Positions 1-8,887 of a stretch of 64,000 nt of DNA are shown piece by piece; the first letter of the stretch is position 1; each line of letters opens with the position of its first letter. Both the position numbers and the translations under genes were made by a program. Origin of the DNA: Leptospira hartskeerlii (GTDB taxonomy: Bacteria > Spirochaetota > Leptospiria > Leptospirales > Leptospiraceae). The DNA is taken from positions 248,001 to 312,000 of the forward strand of contig NZ_NPDL01000002.1 in NCBI RefSeq assembly GCF_002811475.1. The letters are read 5' to 3'. The notes under the pieces are model-generated. The model worked only from the letters and a program-made list of their open reading frames with translations, was not told the DNA's origin and did not search any database.

Positions 1-189
1 AAGATCCCACTCATACTTTTACAAGAGGAGAGAATTAGAAATAGACAGCAGGCTATGACTTTGGGGAAAAAATCCGGATTTAGTCTCTTTGAATCCATCG
101 TTCAGAACCAAATTGGAACAGTCGGAAATCAAACCAAGTCCATTTCATGGCGCTTGACTGCTCACACCGAAAACCGAGGATCGTATTAG
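1..189 (+). CDS. 3' end of an unidentified gene (partial)
   Basis: The first reading frame is open from base 1 to a TAG at 187-189, giving 62 codons that begin KIPLILLQEE and end TENRGSY. The stop lies nine bases before dusA, which fits a co-directional upstream gene cut by the window edge. The only in-frame ATG is codon 19, with no convincing ribosome binding site. I do not recognise the family. It could be a chance open frame, since 62 codons is not long. Confidence 0.4.
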   Translation, partial: KIPLILLQEERIRNRQQAMTLGKKSGFSLFESIVQNQIGTVGNQTKSISWRLTAHTENRGSY

Positions 190-198
190 TCGAAGTAT

Positions 199-1203
199 AT
201 GTCTTTCGAAAAAAAACAGCCGATCCAATACCCCGTATCCGTGGCCCCAATGATGGACTGGACGGACAGACATTTTCGTTTTTTCTTAAGACTGATCACT
301 AAACATTCCTTATTCTATACGGAAATGGTGACAACGGGTGCTATACTCAGAGGGGACAAACATAGATTCTTACGTTTCTCTCAGGAAGAATCTCCACTTT
401 CCTTACAGCTAGGCGGGGACAATCCCTCTCGACTTGCAGAATGCGCAAAGATTGGAGAAGAATACGGATACTCGGAGATCAATCTGAATGTGGGCTGCCC
501 GAGCGATAAGGTCCAAGAAGGAAATTTCGGAGCTTGCTTGATGAAGGACCCGAATAAAGTCGCTGATTGTATCTCTGAGATGGATTCTAAAACTTCTATC
601 CCTGTCACAGTGAAATGTCGTATCGGTGTTCGAGGAAAAGAAACATTAGAAGATCTGCATACGTTCGTTAGATCTGTGAGCACGGCAGGTGCAAGACGGA
701 TCACAATACATGCAAGAATTGCAATATTAGAAGGCTTAAGTCCGGCTCAGAACAGGACTGTTCCTCCGTTACGTTATGAGGATGTATATTCTATTAAAAA
801 AAGTTTTCCGGATCTGGTGATAGAATTGAATGGAGGAGTTAAGTCCATTTCAGATATACATTCTCACTTGGGCAAAGTGGACGGAGTAATGATCGGAAGA
901 GCAGCTTACGAAAATCCTTTCTTATTCTCAGATGTGGATTCCGAGTTTTTTGGCGCACAACCTTTAAACCTGAGTCGAAGAGAGATCTTCGAGTCCATGC
1001 AGGAATATGTTTCTTCTCAAACTGCAGAAGGTGAAAAGCCGAGTCGAATTTTAAGGCACCTACTTGGTGCATTTCATGAGATCAGAGGCGCTCGCTCTTA
1101 TCGTAGGATCCTTACGGAAAAAATGCATTCTGATCCAGGGCCTAGATTACTTTTAGAAGCATTAGGATCCATCCCTGACGAATATTTGCGGAGAAATTTT
1201 TGA
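199..1203 (+). CDS. dusA: tRNA-dihydrouridine(20/20a) synthase DusA
   Basis: This FMN-dependent enzyme reduces uridine in the tRNA D-loop to dihydrouridine. The N-terminus carries the Dus signature [15 protein letters not shown]. The catalytic cysteine lies in [19 protein letters not shown], near residues 99-117, the form typical of the DusA subgroup. [10 protein letters not shown] and IELNGGVKS build the FMN barrel, and [12 protein letters not shown] is the conserved C-terminal Dus segment. At 334 residues it is a normal full-length DusA. The last codons overlap the start of the next gene by four bases, so the two are probably translationally coupled. The ribosome binding site is weak. Confidence 0.95.
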   Translation: MSFEKKQPIQYPVSVAPMMDWTDRHFRFFLRLITKHSLFYTEMVTTGAILRGDKHRFLRFSQEESPLSLQLGGDNPSRLAECAKIGEEYGYSEINLNVGCPSDKVQEGNFGACLMKDPNKVADCISEMDSKTSIPVTVKCRIGVRGKETLEDLHTFVRSVSTAGARRITIHARIAILEGLSPAQNRTVPPLRYEDVYSIKKSFPDLVIELNGGVKSISDIHSHLGKVDGVMIGRAAYENPFLFSDVDSEFFGAQPLNLSRREIFESMQEYVSSQTAEGEKPSRILRHLLGAFHEIRGARSYRRILTEKMHSDPGPRLLLEALGSIPDEYLRRNF

Positions 1204-2141
1204 ACAAAATTCGAACCATAGATTGCGGATACGTAGAAGCAGGGCTTGCCTGCGCCTATCTGATCGTGGACGGGGACAAGGCAGTATTCGTAGAAAATAA
1301 TACGAATAATGCCGTTCCGCTTCTATTAGAAGCATTGAAGGAAGAAGGGCTTACTCCCGAGTCCGTGGATTATATTATAATCACTCATGTTCACTTGGAC
1401 CACGCTGGAGGAACAGGCAAACTAATTTCTTTTTGTCCAAATGCGACCGTTCTTGCTCATCCAAAAGCTGCGCCTCATATAATAGATCCAACTCGTCTCA
1501 TCAAAAGTTCTATCCAGGTATATGGAGAAGAGAACTACTTTAAGTTGTATGGCGAAATTCTTCCTGTTCCGAGTGATCGGGTTCGCATAATGAATGACGG
1601 AGAAGAATTAAATTGGCAAAAAAGAACATTCAAATTTCTGCATACAAGAGGACATGCAAACCATCATTTTTGCATTTATGATCCGTTGACGAACGGGATC
1701 TTTACGGGAGATACTTTCGGGATCGGTTATACTTTATTTAGAAAAGGAAAAGATTCTCTATTGTTTCCTTCTACTACACCGACCGATTTTGATCCGGAAG
1801 AAGCGATACTTTCCGTGGATAAGATACTAGCGACAGGTGCGGACAAGGCTTACCTCACACATTTCGGAGTTTGGGACGATATCCGTTCGGGAGCATCGCA
1901 GATGAAAGAAGGCCTTAATGTTATGAAAAACGTTATGATCTCTGCGGAAAAGACAGGATTAGAAGGAGAATCTTTGGTCGCTTTTTGTGAAGGCAGAGTT
2001 CGTTCTTATTTGGAAGACCAGATCCATATTCGACATCTTCCTTTCGGAGAAAAAGAGGAAAGATTTATAGGTTTTGATTCACAGATCAACGCGCAAGGGA
2101 TCGCGTTTAAGATAGAAAGATCTAGAAAGAGTAGGAAATAA
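1200..2141 (+). CDS. MBL-fold metallo-hydrolase
   Basis: The metallo-beta-lactamase motif [10 protein letters not shown] (around residues 62-71) gives the HxHxDH metal ligands. TRGHANHHF near residue 150 and [10 protein letters not shown] near 170 supply the third histidine and the bridging aspartate. The C-terminal THFGVWDD carries the last histidine. The fold is that of glyoxalase II-like hydrolases, but the substrate cannot be read from sequence. Start ATG-like TTG/GTG choice is fixed by the four-base overlap with dusA (TGA within TTTTTGAAC), so the start codon is TTG. A downstream promoter for the next gene lies in the 115-base gap that follows. Confidence 0.85.
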   Translation: MNKIRTIDCGYVEAGLACAYLIVDGDKAVFVENNTNNAVPLLLEALKEEGLTPESVDYIIITHVHLDHAGGTGKLISFCPNATVLAHPKAAPHIIDPTRLIKSSIQVYGEENYFKLYGEILPVPSDRVRIMNDGEELNWQKRTFKFLHTRGHANHHFCIYDPLTNGIFTGDTFGIGYTLFRKGKDSLLFPSTTPTDFDPEEAILSVDKILATGADKAYLTHFGVWDDIRSGASQMKEGLNVMKNVMISAEKTGLEGESLVAFCEGRVRSYLEDQIHIRHLPFGEKEERFIGFDSQINAQGIAFKIERSRKSRK

Positions 2142-2256
2142 TTTTCCATCCCTTAAGTGTGTATTTTTAATTCTTCTAAATTATAGAAATGAGAACCCGA
2201 AATAGTCTAGTATTACTTAGGCGAAGTTTTTCATTTGATTTCCTAGTTTCGAATCC

Positions 2257-4110
2257 TTGAATATACATGTGGGCATAACTTCGGATGGATCCAATAAGAA
2301 AAGAAACCTAGTATTCCTTCTTTGTGTCTTCTTCCTTTTAATCTCTTGTTCTACAAAATCTTCCGAAAAAGTCCCGCTCCTTTATAAAGGAAGTATAGAT
2401 ATGAGTACGGCCAGTACTTGGGGGGAAATTTATCCTCTAAAAGGAGACTGGGAATTCAGTTGGGGAAATTTATACTCACCTAATACAGGTTATGTGGAAA
2501 GTGGACAATACTTCCCGGTTCCAGGGATATGGAGGGATTATTCTCCCGAATTTACCTGGCAAGGACATGGTTCTTATAGATTAAAGATCCATAAAACTCC
2601 AGAGCAAAAAAATCTAGCCATCTTTGTACCCAGAATTCCTGGAGTCTATTCAGTATATTTAGGAAAAAGAATGATCTTTGCCAATGGGATCAATGGGACC
2701 AGTAGGATCGACACGGAGTTCCTGGCGCATCCGAATGCTCAGATCTATCTATTGGATTCTTTGGATACGGAACTGATCGTGAACGTTTCGAATTATAGAG
2801 GAAATTTCCTAAAGGGTGGGATACGTAATCCGTTTCTGATCGGAGATATAGACGCTTTAAAATTTAAAGTGGTCCGCGAAACGATTTGGGAAACACTTTT
2901 AGTCGCGATTATTTTTTCAGTAGGTTTGTATCATCTCATCTTCTTTGCATCTTATCGAAAAGATTTAGTGCCATTATTCTTCTCATTATTCTGCTTTTTA
3001 GTAGCCTTCTATTCTTTTGTAACTTCCGGTCTTCAGTATATTCTTACACCGGAGCTAACTTTAGATCTTCGGATCAGGATGGAATATTTCTGTGAAGCAT
3101 GTTTGGTTCCTTCCGTATATATGATCCTAAGGACAATGTATCCGAAACAATTCGGCGCCAAGTGGATGGCGATCTTAATGAGCACTATGTTCATTTTTAT
3201 CTTCTCCGTTTTCGTATTGGGAGAAGAAGAGCTGATCTATCTGTATTCCTTCTTCATGCATGTTCCTCCATTTTACACCCTATTTCTATTGGCAGCATTA
3301 GGATACGCTTGGTGGCAAAAAGAAGACAGGGCAAGGACCGTATTCCTTTCCGGGATGATACTTGCAGTTTCGATGGCAAATGACGTTATCTGGGGATTAT
3401 ACGAGGTTTACTTTCTCATCCCGTATAGTTTTCCGGCAGCGTTAGTCGGGTTTATAGCATTCAATTCTTATATTATATCGTTAAGATTTACTAAAGATCT
3501 GGAGAAGGCGGAAACCTTCGCAGAATTACAATCCAAGTATAACGAACAACTTAGATTGAACGCCGAAGAAAAAGCGAAATTCGCAACGTTAGTGGACCAA
3601 TCTATGGACAAGGGGTTTCATTCTCTCATCGATCAATTGGAATCAAAAGAAAGTTCCGACAAATCGCTTTCTAAACTCAAAAACGAACTTAACCAGACTC
3701 TCTCAGGTGTCCGAGATATTTTGGATCTGATGCACCATCAGGGCGGAAAAGAAGAATTGGTAGAAGATGTAATGAGAAAGTTCGTCCTGAAAAATCCGTT
3801 ATTCGCTCATTCAGAGATCCAAAAGGTTTCTCAATTTTTGAGAATAGATGAATGTCTCCAGGTCCAGAGAATCTTCTCCGATGCGGTAAAAATAGGGGCA
3901 AGAAGGTCGGGTGAATCTAAAATTTTCTGGGGAAAAGAAGGAGATTCCATATTACTTAGGATACAGACAACCGGAGTTGTAGAAACCAAAGAAGAGCCTT
4001 CTTCTCTAATAGAAGCCGACCTAAAAGTAAGGACTGAAAAGTTAGGCGCGAGATTTTTCCTATTGAGCGAGCCCGGAAAATTCGAATTCGAACTCAGATT
4101 GCATTCTTAG
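2257..4110 (+). CDS. Lipoprotein 7TM-DISM receptor with degenerate histidine-kinase-like tail
   Basis: This looks like a 7TMR-DISM sensor. A signal peptide ends in LLISC (cysteine near residue 31), so the protein is probably lipidated. An extracellular beta-rich domain (about 45-200, with LKGDWEFSW and VPGIWRDY as in 7TMR-DISMED2) precedes seven hydrophobic segments between about 215 and 415. A coiled segment follows. The last 110 residues resemble a NarX-type ATPase domain (LQVQRIFSDAVKIGARRSG), but the N-box asparagine and the DxGxG and GxG boxes are missing. It probably signals without phosphotransfer. The start is TTG at 2257; a GTG lies four codons in. There is no partner regulator nearby. 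Confidence 0.75.
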   Translation: MNIHVGITSDGSNKKRNLVFLLCVFFLLISCSTKSSEKVPLLYKGSIDMSTASTWGEIYPLKGDWEFSWGNLYSPNTGYVESGQYFPVPGIWRDYSPEFTWQGHGSYRLKIHKTPEQKNLAIFVPRIPGVYSVYLGKRMIFANGINGTSRIDTEFLAHPNAQIYLLDSLDTELIVNVSNYRGNFLKGGIRNPFLIGDIDALKFKVVRETIWETLLVAIIFSVGLYHLIFFASYRKDLVPLFFSLFCFLVAFYSFVTSGLQYILTPELTLDLRIRMEYFCEACLVPSVYMILRTMYPKQFGAKWMAILMSTMFIFIFSVFVLGEEELIYLYSFFMHVPPFYTLFLLAALGYAWWQKEDRARTVFLSGMILAVSMANDVIWGLYEVYFLIPYSFPAALVGFIAFNSYIISLRFTKDLEKAETFAELQSKYNEQLRLNAEEKAKFATLVDQSMDKGFHSLIDQLESKESSDKSLSKLKNELNQTLSGVRDILDLMHHQGGKEELVEDVMRKFVLKNPLFAHSEIQKVSQFLRIDECLQVQRIFSDAVKIGARRSGESKIFWGKEGDSILLRIQTTGVVETKEEPSSLIEADLKVRTEKLGARFFLLSEPGKFEFELRLHS

Positions 4111-4185
4111 GCGAATTTTTCGGAAGAGAAATCGGATTCTTTGGAAAAAGAGTTGTCTCTAATCCTCGTCCGAGGATTCTACACA

Positions 4186-4206
4186 AGATTAGAATGATTC
4201 TAATCT
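4186..4206 (+). promoter_or_regulatory. PerR/Fur-type operator upstream of the peroxidase
   Basis: A perfect inverted repeat has arms AGATTAGAAT and ATTCTAATCT around one central G. The core TTAGAAT-N-ATTCTAA has the 7-1-7 layout of Fur-family boxes and is close to the PerR consensus TTATAAT-N-ATTATAA. It ends at the base before the first possible start codon of the peroxidase gene. A bound repressor would therefore cover the transcription start or ribosome-loading region. A second inverted repeat (AATCCTCG and CGAGGATT, 4161-4178) sits just upstream and has no T-run, so it is not an obvious terminator. Confidence 0.7.
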
Positions 4207-4212
4207 GTGGTG

Positions 4213-5202
4213 ATGAAAATGAAGAATACAAAAATATTTTGCTTGGGCTTAATTTTGGCCCTGGTCTCGGCATGTGGTCCATCCGAGAAAACAAAACAGC
4301 TCATGCAAGACGCGAAGACTTCTTTTGGGATCCTTCCGGAAAAAATGCCGGGTTCCGAAAAGGATACTCCTGCTAAGATTGCTTTAGGCGAAAAACTCTA
4401 TTTCGAAAAACGTCTTTCTATCAACGATTCACAGTCCTGCAGTTCCTGCCACGGAACTTTGGGAAAGACCGCTGGAGTGGACAATCTTCCTACTTCTCCT
4501 GGTGCTCTTGGAAAAAATGGAGATCGGAATTCTCCTACATCTCTGAACGCAGGATTCCATTTCGTTCAATTCTGGGACGGAAGAGCGGCTGACCTAAAGG
4601 CACAGGCAAAAGGTCCGATCTTAAACCCAGTGGAAATGGCAATGCCTTCTGAAGCTGCAGTGGAGAAGAAACTCTCTGAAATCGCGGAATACGTAGACTT
4701 GTTTGCAAAAGCATTCCCGGATCAGGATAAAAAGATTACTTATGACAATTTGGCAGAAGCGATTGCTGCGTTCGAAAGAACCCTGATTACCAGAGACCGT
4801 TTTGATGAGTTCCAAGCTGGAAATCATAGAGCTTTAACTTCTGAAGAGCAGAAGGGACTGGAAACTTTCCTAAGTGCAGGATGTATCCAATGCCATAATG
4901 GACCTCTTTTAGGCGGAAATAGCTTCCGAAAACTAGGACAGGTACACCCTTACGAAAATACAACCGACGTTGGAAGATCTGCAGTGAGCAAGAACGATGC
5001 TGAAAAGTATTTCTTCAAAGTTCCGTCTCTTAGAAATATAGCCTTAACCGCTCCTTATTTCCACGACGGAAAGGTGGCAACCCTACCGGAAGCGGTGAAA
5101 AAAATGGCATATTTGCAGCTTGGAAAAGAGCTTTCCTCAGAAGAGGTTGATTCTATAGTATCTTTCCTGAAGGCATTATCGGATAAAAATAGGTCTAATT
5201 AA
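4213..5202 (+). CDS. ccp: Di-haem cytochrome c peroxidase (lipoprotein)
   Basis: This periplasmic enzyme reduces hydrogen peroxide with electrons from cytochrome c. Two c-type haem motifs are present: CSSCH near residue 76 and CIQCH near residue 224, spaced as in the CcpA/MauG family. RNSPTSLNAGF, FWDGRAADL, PILNPVEM and TAPYFHDGKV are all family hallmarks. The signal peptide ends LVSAC, so it is probably membrane-anchored. The start is uncertain: GTG 4207, GTG 4210, ATG 4213 and ATG 4219 are in frame and none has a strong ribosome binding site. The Fur/PerR-type palindrome immediately upstream points to peroxide or iron control. A terminator follows. Confidence 0.9.
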   Translation: MKMKNTKIFCLGLILALVSACGPSEKTKQLMQDAKTSFGILPEKMPGSEKDTPAKIALGEKLYFEKRLSINDSQSCSSCHGTLGKTAGVDNLPTSPGALGKNGDRNSPTSLNAGFHFVQFWDGRAADLKAQAKGPILNPVEMAMPSEAAVEKKLSEIAEYVDLFAKAFPDQDKKITYDNLAEAIAAFERTLITRDRFDEFQAGNHRALTSEEQKGLETFLSAGCIQCHNGPLLGGNSFRKLGQVHPYENTTDVGRSAVSKNDAEKYFFKVPSLRNIALTAPYFHDGKVATLPEAVKKMAYLQLGKELSSEEVDSIVSFLKALSDKNRSN

Positions 5203-5247
5203 TTAGATCTCAGATCAAACGAACTTACAGAATTGAAACCTATTCAG

Positions 5248-5277
5248 ACCGGCTCCGCAAGGAGACGGTTTTTTTTT
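5248..5277 (+). terminator. Rho-independent terminator of ccp
   Basis: ACCGGCTCC and GGAGACGGT pair around a GCAA tetraloop with one G/A mismatch, followed by nine Ts. It lies 46 bases after the peroxidase stop codon. Only the plus strand has the T-run, so it does not serve the convergent citrate synthase gene. Confidence 0.85.
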
Positions 5278-5294
5278 GCCTTCTAAGTAAAAAC

Positions 5295-6578
5295 TTATCT
5301 TTCTAAGATTTGTCTGTACTTTCTGTGAGTCTCGCCTGTGAAGATCTGACGTGGACGAACCTTATGAGATGCGTTCACACCAATTCTCTGTTCTCTCCAG
5401 TGAGCCAACCAACCAGGAAGTTTACCGATCGCTTGCATTGCTGTGAAAAGTTCTTTAGGAATTCCTAAACTATGGAATAGGATCGCACTATAGAACTCTA
5501 GGTTTGGATACAAATTCTTTTCTAGATAGAATGGATCTTTACTTACATAATCATCTACTTGTAGAGCGATTTCTGCGATTGGATCCAACTTCTTCTGTTT
5601 ATAAAATTCTAAGAATAGTTTTTGAGCGATGGTAGAACGTTTGCTCTTCACCTTATATGCGTCGTGACCGAAACATGTGGAGTGACGTTGGTAGTCCCCT
5701 TTCTTGAGCCTTTCCAGAAATTCCGGAACGGAAAGTTTGGATTTAATAATATCTTCGATCAATTCGACTGCTGCAACCTGTCTTCCGCCTTCTCTGGAGC
5801 CCCAAAGTGCGTTGATCGCAGAAGAAACGGATGCGAATATATTTGCCTGAGTGGAACCGATCAGCTGAACAGTAGTGTTCGAAACATTTTGCTCATGATC
5901 TGCGTATAAGATCCAAAGTTGGTTTAAGATCCTATCATGCTCCTCGGAAGGTTGGTATTTAACCGACGGAATGGAGAAAAGCATATATAAGAAATTTGTA
6001 CAATACGGATGGCGATCCAAAGGATAAACGAAAGGCTGTCCTATCATCTTTTTATAAGAAAATGCTGAGATCGTTCTGATCTTTGCTAATAGTCTAGCTG
6101 CTTGGTCGATCCCACGATCTAAATATTCTTCGTACTCGTCTTGGTAATAGCTAGATAGGGATGAAACCATTACGGAAAGGACCGCGAGAGGGTGGGCTCT
6201 TCCTGGAAATCCGTCAAATAGATTGATCATGTCTTCGTGGATCAAACTATGTTTGGAGAGTTTCATGGAGAATTCTTTCAATTGCTTTTCGGTGGGAAGA
6301 TCTCCATAAATTAGCAGGTAGCTTGTCTCTACGAAAGTGGAATAATGTACTAATTCTGCGACGTCATAGCCTCTGTATTGCAAATCTCCAGTAAGAGCGT
6401 CTCTTCTGGAAATTTTACTCTGGGCATATGCAGTATTAAAAAACCCGGGATCATAAGAAGTTAGCCCCGTCTTAGTATGCAAATCTCTAATATCGATTCC
6501 TTTATTCCCGTCAGTTCCTGTGATTACTGGAAGACGGTGGACCTGGTCTCCGAATTTCAACTCTACGAAATCGCTCAT
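5295..6578 (-). CDS. Citrate synthase family protein with altered active site
   Basis: The fold is clearly citrate synthase: DPGFFNTA, ALTGDLQYRGYDVAEL, YADHEQNVS, RPRQIFTGE, and a normal length near 427 residues. Key positions differ from E. coli GltA. The GPxHGG histidine (H264) is glutamate in WGSREGGRQ. The NVDFYSG aspartate (D362) is glutamate in PNLEFYSA. FGHRVYKNYDPR reads FGHDAYKVKSKR, so H305 stays while the flanking arginine and DPR are lost. Ordinary citrate synthase activity is therefore doubtful; a changed acid/base pair, another substrate or a structural role are possible. I chose ATG 6578 over TTG 6593. It is divergent from the AraC-type gene. Confidence 0.85.
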   Translation of the reverse strand: MSDFVELKFGDQVHRLPVITGTDGNKGIDIRDLHTKTGLTSYDPGFFNTAYAQSKISRRDALTGDLQYRGYDVAELVHYSTFVETSYLLIYGDLPTEKQLKEFSMKLSKHSLIHEDMINLFDGFPGRAHPLAVLSVMVSSLSSYYQDEYEEYLDRGIDQAARLLAKIRTISAFSYKKMIGQPFVYPLDRHPYCTNFLYMLFSIPSVKYQPSEEHDRILNQLWILYADHEQNVSNTTVQLIGSTQANIFASVSSAINALWGSREGGRQVAAVELIEDIIKSKLSVPEFLERLKKGDYQRHSTCFGHDAYKVKSKRSTIAQKLFLEFYKQKKLDPIAEIALQVDDYVSKDPFYLEKNLYPNLEFYSAILFHSLGIPKELFTAMQAIGKLPGWLAHWREQRIGVNASHKVRPRQIFTGETHRKYRQILER

Positions 6579-6706
6579 ACCGATAGGAAACAAGGGAAGG
6601 GTAGAAGAGTCAAACCTTCCTTCGGCGCCAGTCGCAATTTTCCCTTTCGGCTGGACAAAACTTCTCCTTCAGATTTACTCTCCCGAAGTTTCGAAGGAAT
6701 TTTGTT

Positions 6707-7801
6707 TTGGAGCATCTGCCCGGTTTTTTTCTTCATTTTTGGATCCAATTTGGAACCGCACTTTGCCTTCTTCTCGCGGCGATGGAGCTCGCTAAAAAAA
6801 GGGAAAACGCGATGCCCGGTGGGATCTTCTATTTAGCCATCATTCTTGCCTTAGTGGAGAGTCGATTGGGCCTAGGTCTGCTACCATGGGCCGCAGATCA
6901 TATTTGGTTCTGGCCAGCATTCTTCCCTGCAGTCTGGGCAGTAGGCCCAATGTTACTTTTGGTCTCTAAAAATATGGTCCAATTTGCTTTGGATAGAGAG
7001 ATCCAGATCGGAAAACATTTTATCCCGGCCATTCTACTTTTTCTAGGGGAATTAATAGCCTATATTATTTTACCTGCAGAAGAGATCAGAGAATATATTC
7101 GAAACGCAATGTTTGGTTCCAAGGTGGATATTCTGACCGGGGTCACAATATTCGGTTCCATCCACCAAACTGTTTACTCGATCTTTCTTTGGGTATTATT
7201 CAGAAAGGCTTCCAAAGAAACTGAGATCCCACTTTCTTCTTTAGTTTATACAATTCTCTTTGTGGTCTTCACAACCATCCAACTTTGTTGGTTCGGATAC
7301 TTTTTAAAGAATCAATTTTTATTAGCTGCGGGTTCTAGTTTCCAAACTTTGGGAATCGTTCTTATATTTTTATTCTCTTCCAGGTATCCGAATTTTTTCA
7401 TTTCTTTGAAGTCGGAGATCCAACAGAAAAGGTATGAAAGAACCCAACTGAATGGATTGGATCTGGACCAACTTCATACTCGTATCAAGGAGTTGGTAGA
7501 GGCGGACAAAATCTATAAAGAAGAAAGTCTGAAAATTCAGGACTTCGCAGAAAAACTTTTGGTCTCTCCCCACCAACTTTCCCGCATTCTAAACGAAACC
7601 TACGGCAAAAACTTCAATGAATTCCTAAATTCATTTAGGGTAGAAGAGGCCAAAACTTTGTTATTAGAGGATCTGGATCGAACTGTTCTCTCCATCGCGT
7701 ACGATGTTGGATTTAATACTAAGTCCACATTTAATGCACAGTTTTTGAAAATCACTGGAATGACTCCATTAGAATGGAGAAAAAAGGGTAGCAAACTATA
7801 A
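6707..7801 (+). CDS. Membrane-bound AraC-family transcriptional regulator
   Basis: The N-terminal 230 residues hold about seven hydrophobic segments, starting with FFLHFWIQFGTALCLLLAA and ending at LGIVLIFLFSS. The C-terminal 100 residues form an AraC/XylS DNA-binding domain: LLVSPHQLSRILNETYG is the first helix-turn-helix, and VLSIAYDVGFNTKSTFNAQF followed by TGMTPLEWRK is the second. The domain order suggests a membrane sensor that regulates genes directly. The start is TTG 6707, chosen because AAGGAA lies seven bases upstream; no ATG gives a full-length protein. Its target is unknown. The divergent citrate synthase homologue is a reasonable candidate. Confidence 0.85.
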   Translation: MEHLPGFFLHFWIQFGTALCLLLAAMELAKKRENAMPGGIFYLAIILALVESRLGLGLLPWAADHIWFWPAFFPAVWAVGPMLLLVSKNMVQFALDREIQIGKHFIPAILLFLGELIAYIILPAEEIREYIRNAMFGSKVDILTGVTIFGSIHQTVYSIFLWVLFRKASKETEIPLSSLVYTILFVVFTTIQLCWFGYFLKNQFLLAAGSSFQTLGIVLIFLFSSRYPNFFISLKSEIQQKRYERTQLNGLDLDQLHTRIKELVEADKIYKEESLKIQDFAEKLLVSPHQLSRILNETYGKNFNEFLNSFRVEEAKTLLLEDLDRTVLSIAYDVGFNTKSTFNAQFLKITGMTPLEWRKKGSKL

Positions 7802-7824
7802 GTTCGGACGATTGTTTTTCACAT

Positions 7825-7880
7825 ATCGGTTAGGATAAAACCTTCCTATCGGATTCCGCAAGGAAGGAGAAGAGACCGAT
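7825..7880 (+). promoter_or_regulatory. 5'-leader RNA structure over the M24 gene start
   Basis: Two nested stems can form. ATCGGT (7825-7830) pairs with ACCGAT (7875-7880), which includes the first two bases of the start codon. CCTTCC (7841-7846) pairs with GGAAGG (7862-7867), which overlaps the purine-rich ribosome binding site. The pairing would mask translation initiation. Each stem is only six base pairs, so it could be chance. Confidence 0.3.
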
Positions 7881-8841
7881 GTCCCGAGAAACATATCCTA
7901 AAGAAGAACTAGAATCTTATCGCAAAGTGCAAGCCTTGGCTTACGAAGCGGTGGAATCTGTACGCAAGGAATTATACCCAGGCATCACAGAAAAAGAAGC
8001 AGCTCGCAAAATTGACGACTATATCCGAAACGCGGGTGGCACATCCTTCTTCCATTACGGCTTCGCATGGTTTGGCGATAGAACTGCGTTCCGAGGATTC
8101 AAACGTCCACTCTCCCTCAATTATTTAAGAAAAGGAGAAGGTCTACTTCCCCATTTCGGCGGAAAATTCCAACCTTCTAACCGCAAATTAGAAGAAGGTA
8201 TGGCAGTGATCCTAGATGTAGCTCCTACGTTTGCGGGAAGAGCAGCCGATGTGGGTTATGCTTTCTCGTTCGGTAAAAATCCGGAATATGACAAGGCACT
8301 CTCAAATTTAGAAGAATACAGAGAGTTAATTTTAAGAAGGGTCTTAGAAGAAAGAACCTTGGCGGAAATCTATTTGGAAGTAGATGCAAGGATCCGTGCT
8401 TCCGGATACGTTAACTGTCATTCCGTCTATCCTCAGGGAGTGTTAGGTCATAAAGTGGGAAGACTTCCCGCTTATAATCTTCCAGGTGGACGAGTGAATG
8501 GATTTCCATTCCAAACATTCGCCTATTTATTCCCTCAAATGATAAAAGACCTAATCCCAGGAGTCTCAGGACATTCTCCATTATGGGGAGAAGGTTCTAA
8601 CTTTAGAGCGGAACCGGGACTATGGGCTGTAGAACCTCATATTGGTAAAATATATAGCGGCTCCAAGGAATCACAATCCTTCGGAGTAAAATGGGAAGAG
8701 ATCTTAGTAGTTACAGACTCTACCGCTTATTGGTTGGATGAGGATCTTCCACATGTACGTCTTTGGAAGGAGAAGAAAAAATCCAAATCTCCCAGGCAGA
8801 CGGTCAACTCTAAGAAACAAAAAGAAAAAGTCCCTGCTTAA
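7879..8841 (+). CDS. M24 family metallopeptidase (aminopeptidase P / methionine aminopeptidase fold)
   Basis: This is a pita-bread-fold protein whose dinuclear metal ligands can be placed. The two aspartates lie in VILDVAPTFAGRAADVGYAF (about residues 111-130, with the usual 11-residue spacing). The histidine is in VLGHKVG near 195, one glutamate in AVEPHIG near 253, and the last in VKWEEILVVTD near 278. It lacks the N-terminal creatinase domain of full aminopeptidase P. Its substrate may be a peptide or another C-N bond. The C-terminal tail is lysine-rich. GGAAGGAG before ATG 7879 supports the start. The next gene follows after 46 bases in the same direction. Confidence 0.8.
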   Translation: MSRETYPKEELESYRKVQALAYEAVESVRKELYPGITEKEAARKIDDYIRNAGGTSFFHYGFAWFGDRTAFRGFKRPLSLNYLRKGEGLLPHFGGKFQPSNRKLEEGMAVILDVAPTFAGRAADVGYAFSFGKNPEYDKALSNLEEYRELILRRVLEERTLAEIYLEVDARIRASGYVNCHSVYPQGVLGHKVGRLPAYNLPGGRVNGFPFQTFAYLFPQMIKDLIPGVSGHSPLWGEGSNFRAEPGLWAVEPHIGKIYSGSKESQSFGVKWEEILVVTDSTAYWLDEDLPHVRLWKEKKKSKSPRQTVNSKKQKEKVPA

Positions 8842-8887
8842 AATACATACATTCAATAATTATAATACTTAATTTAAAAGGCTTATT

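Noticed and set aside
4161..4178. AATCCTCG/CGAGGATT as terminator of the 7TM gene
   Set aside because: No T-run follows, and the loop in the perfect form is only two bases.
7441..7450. Possible riboswitch or RNA in the AraC region
   Set aside because: The region is fully coding, and no intergenic structure supports it.
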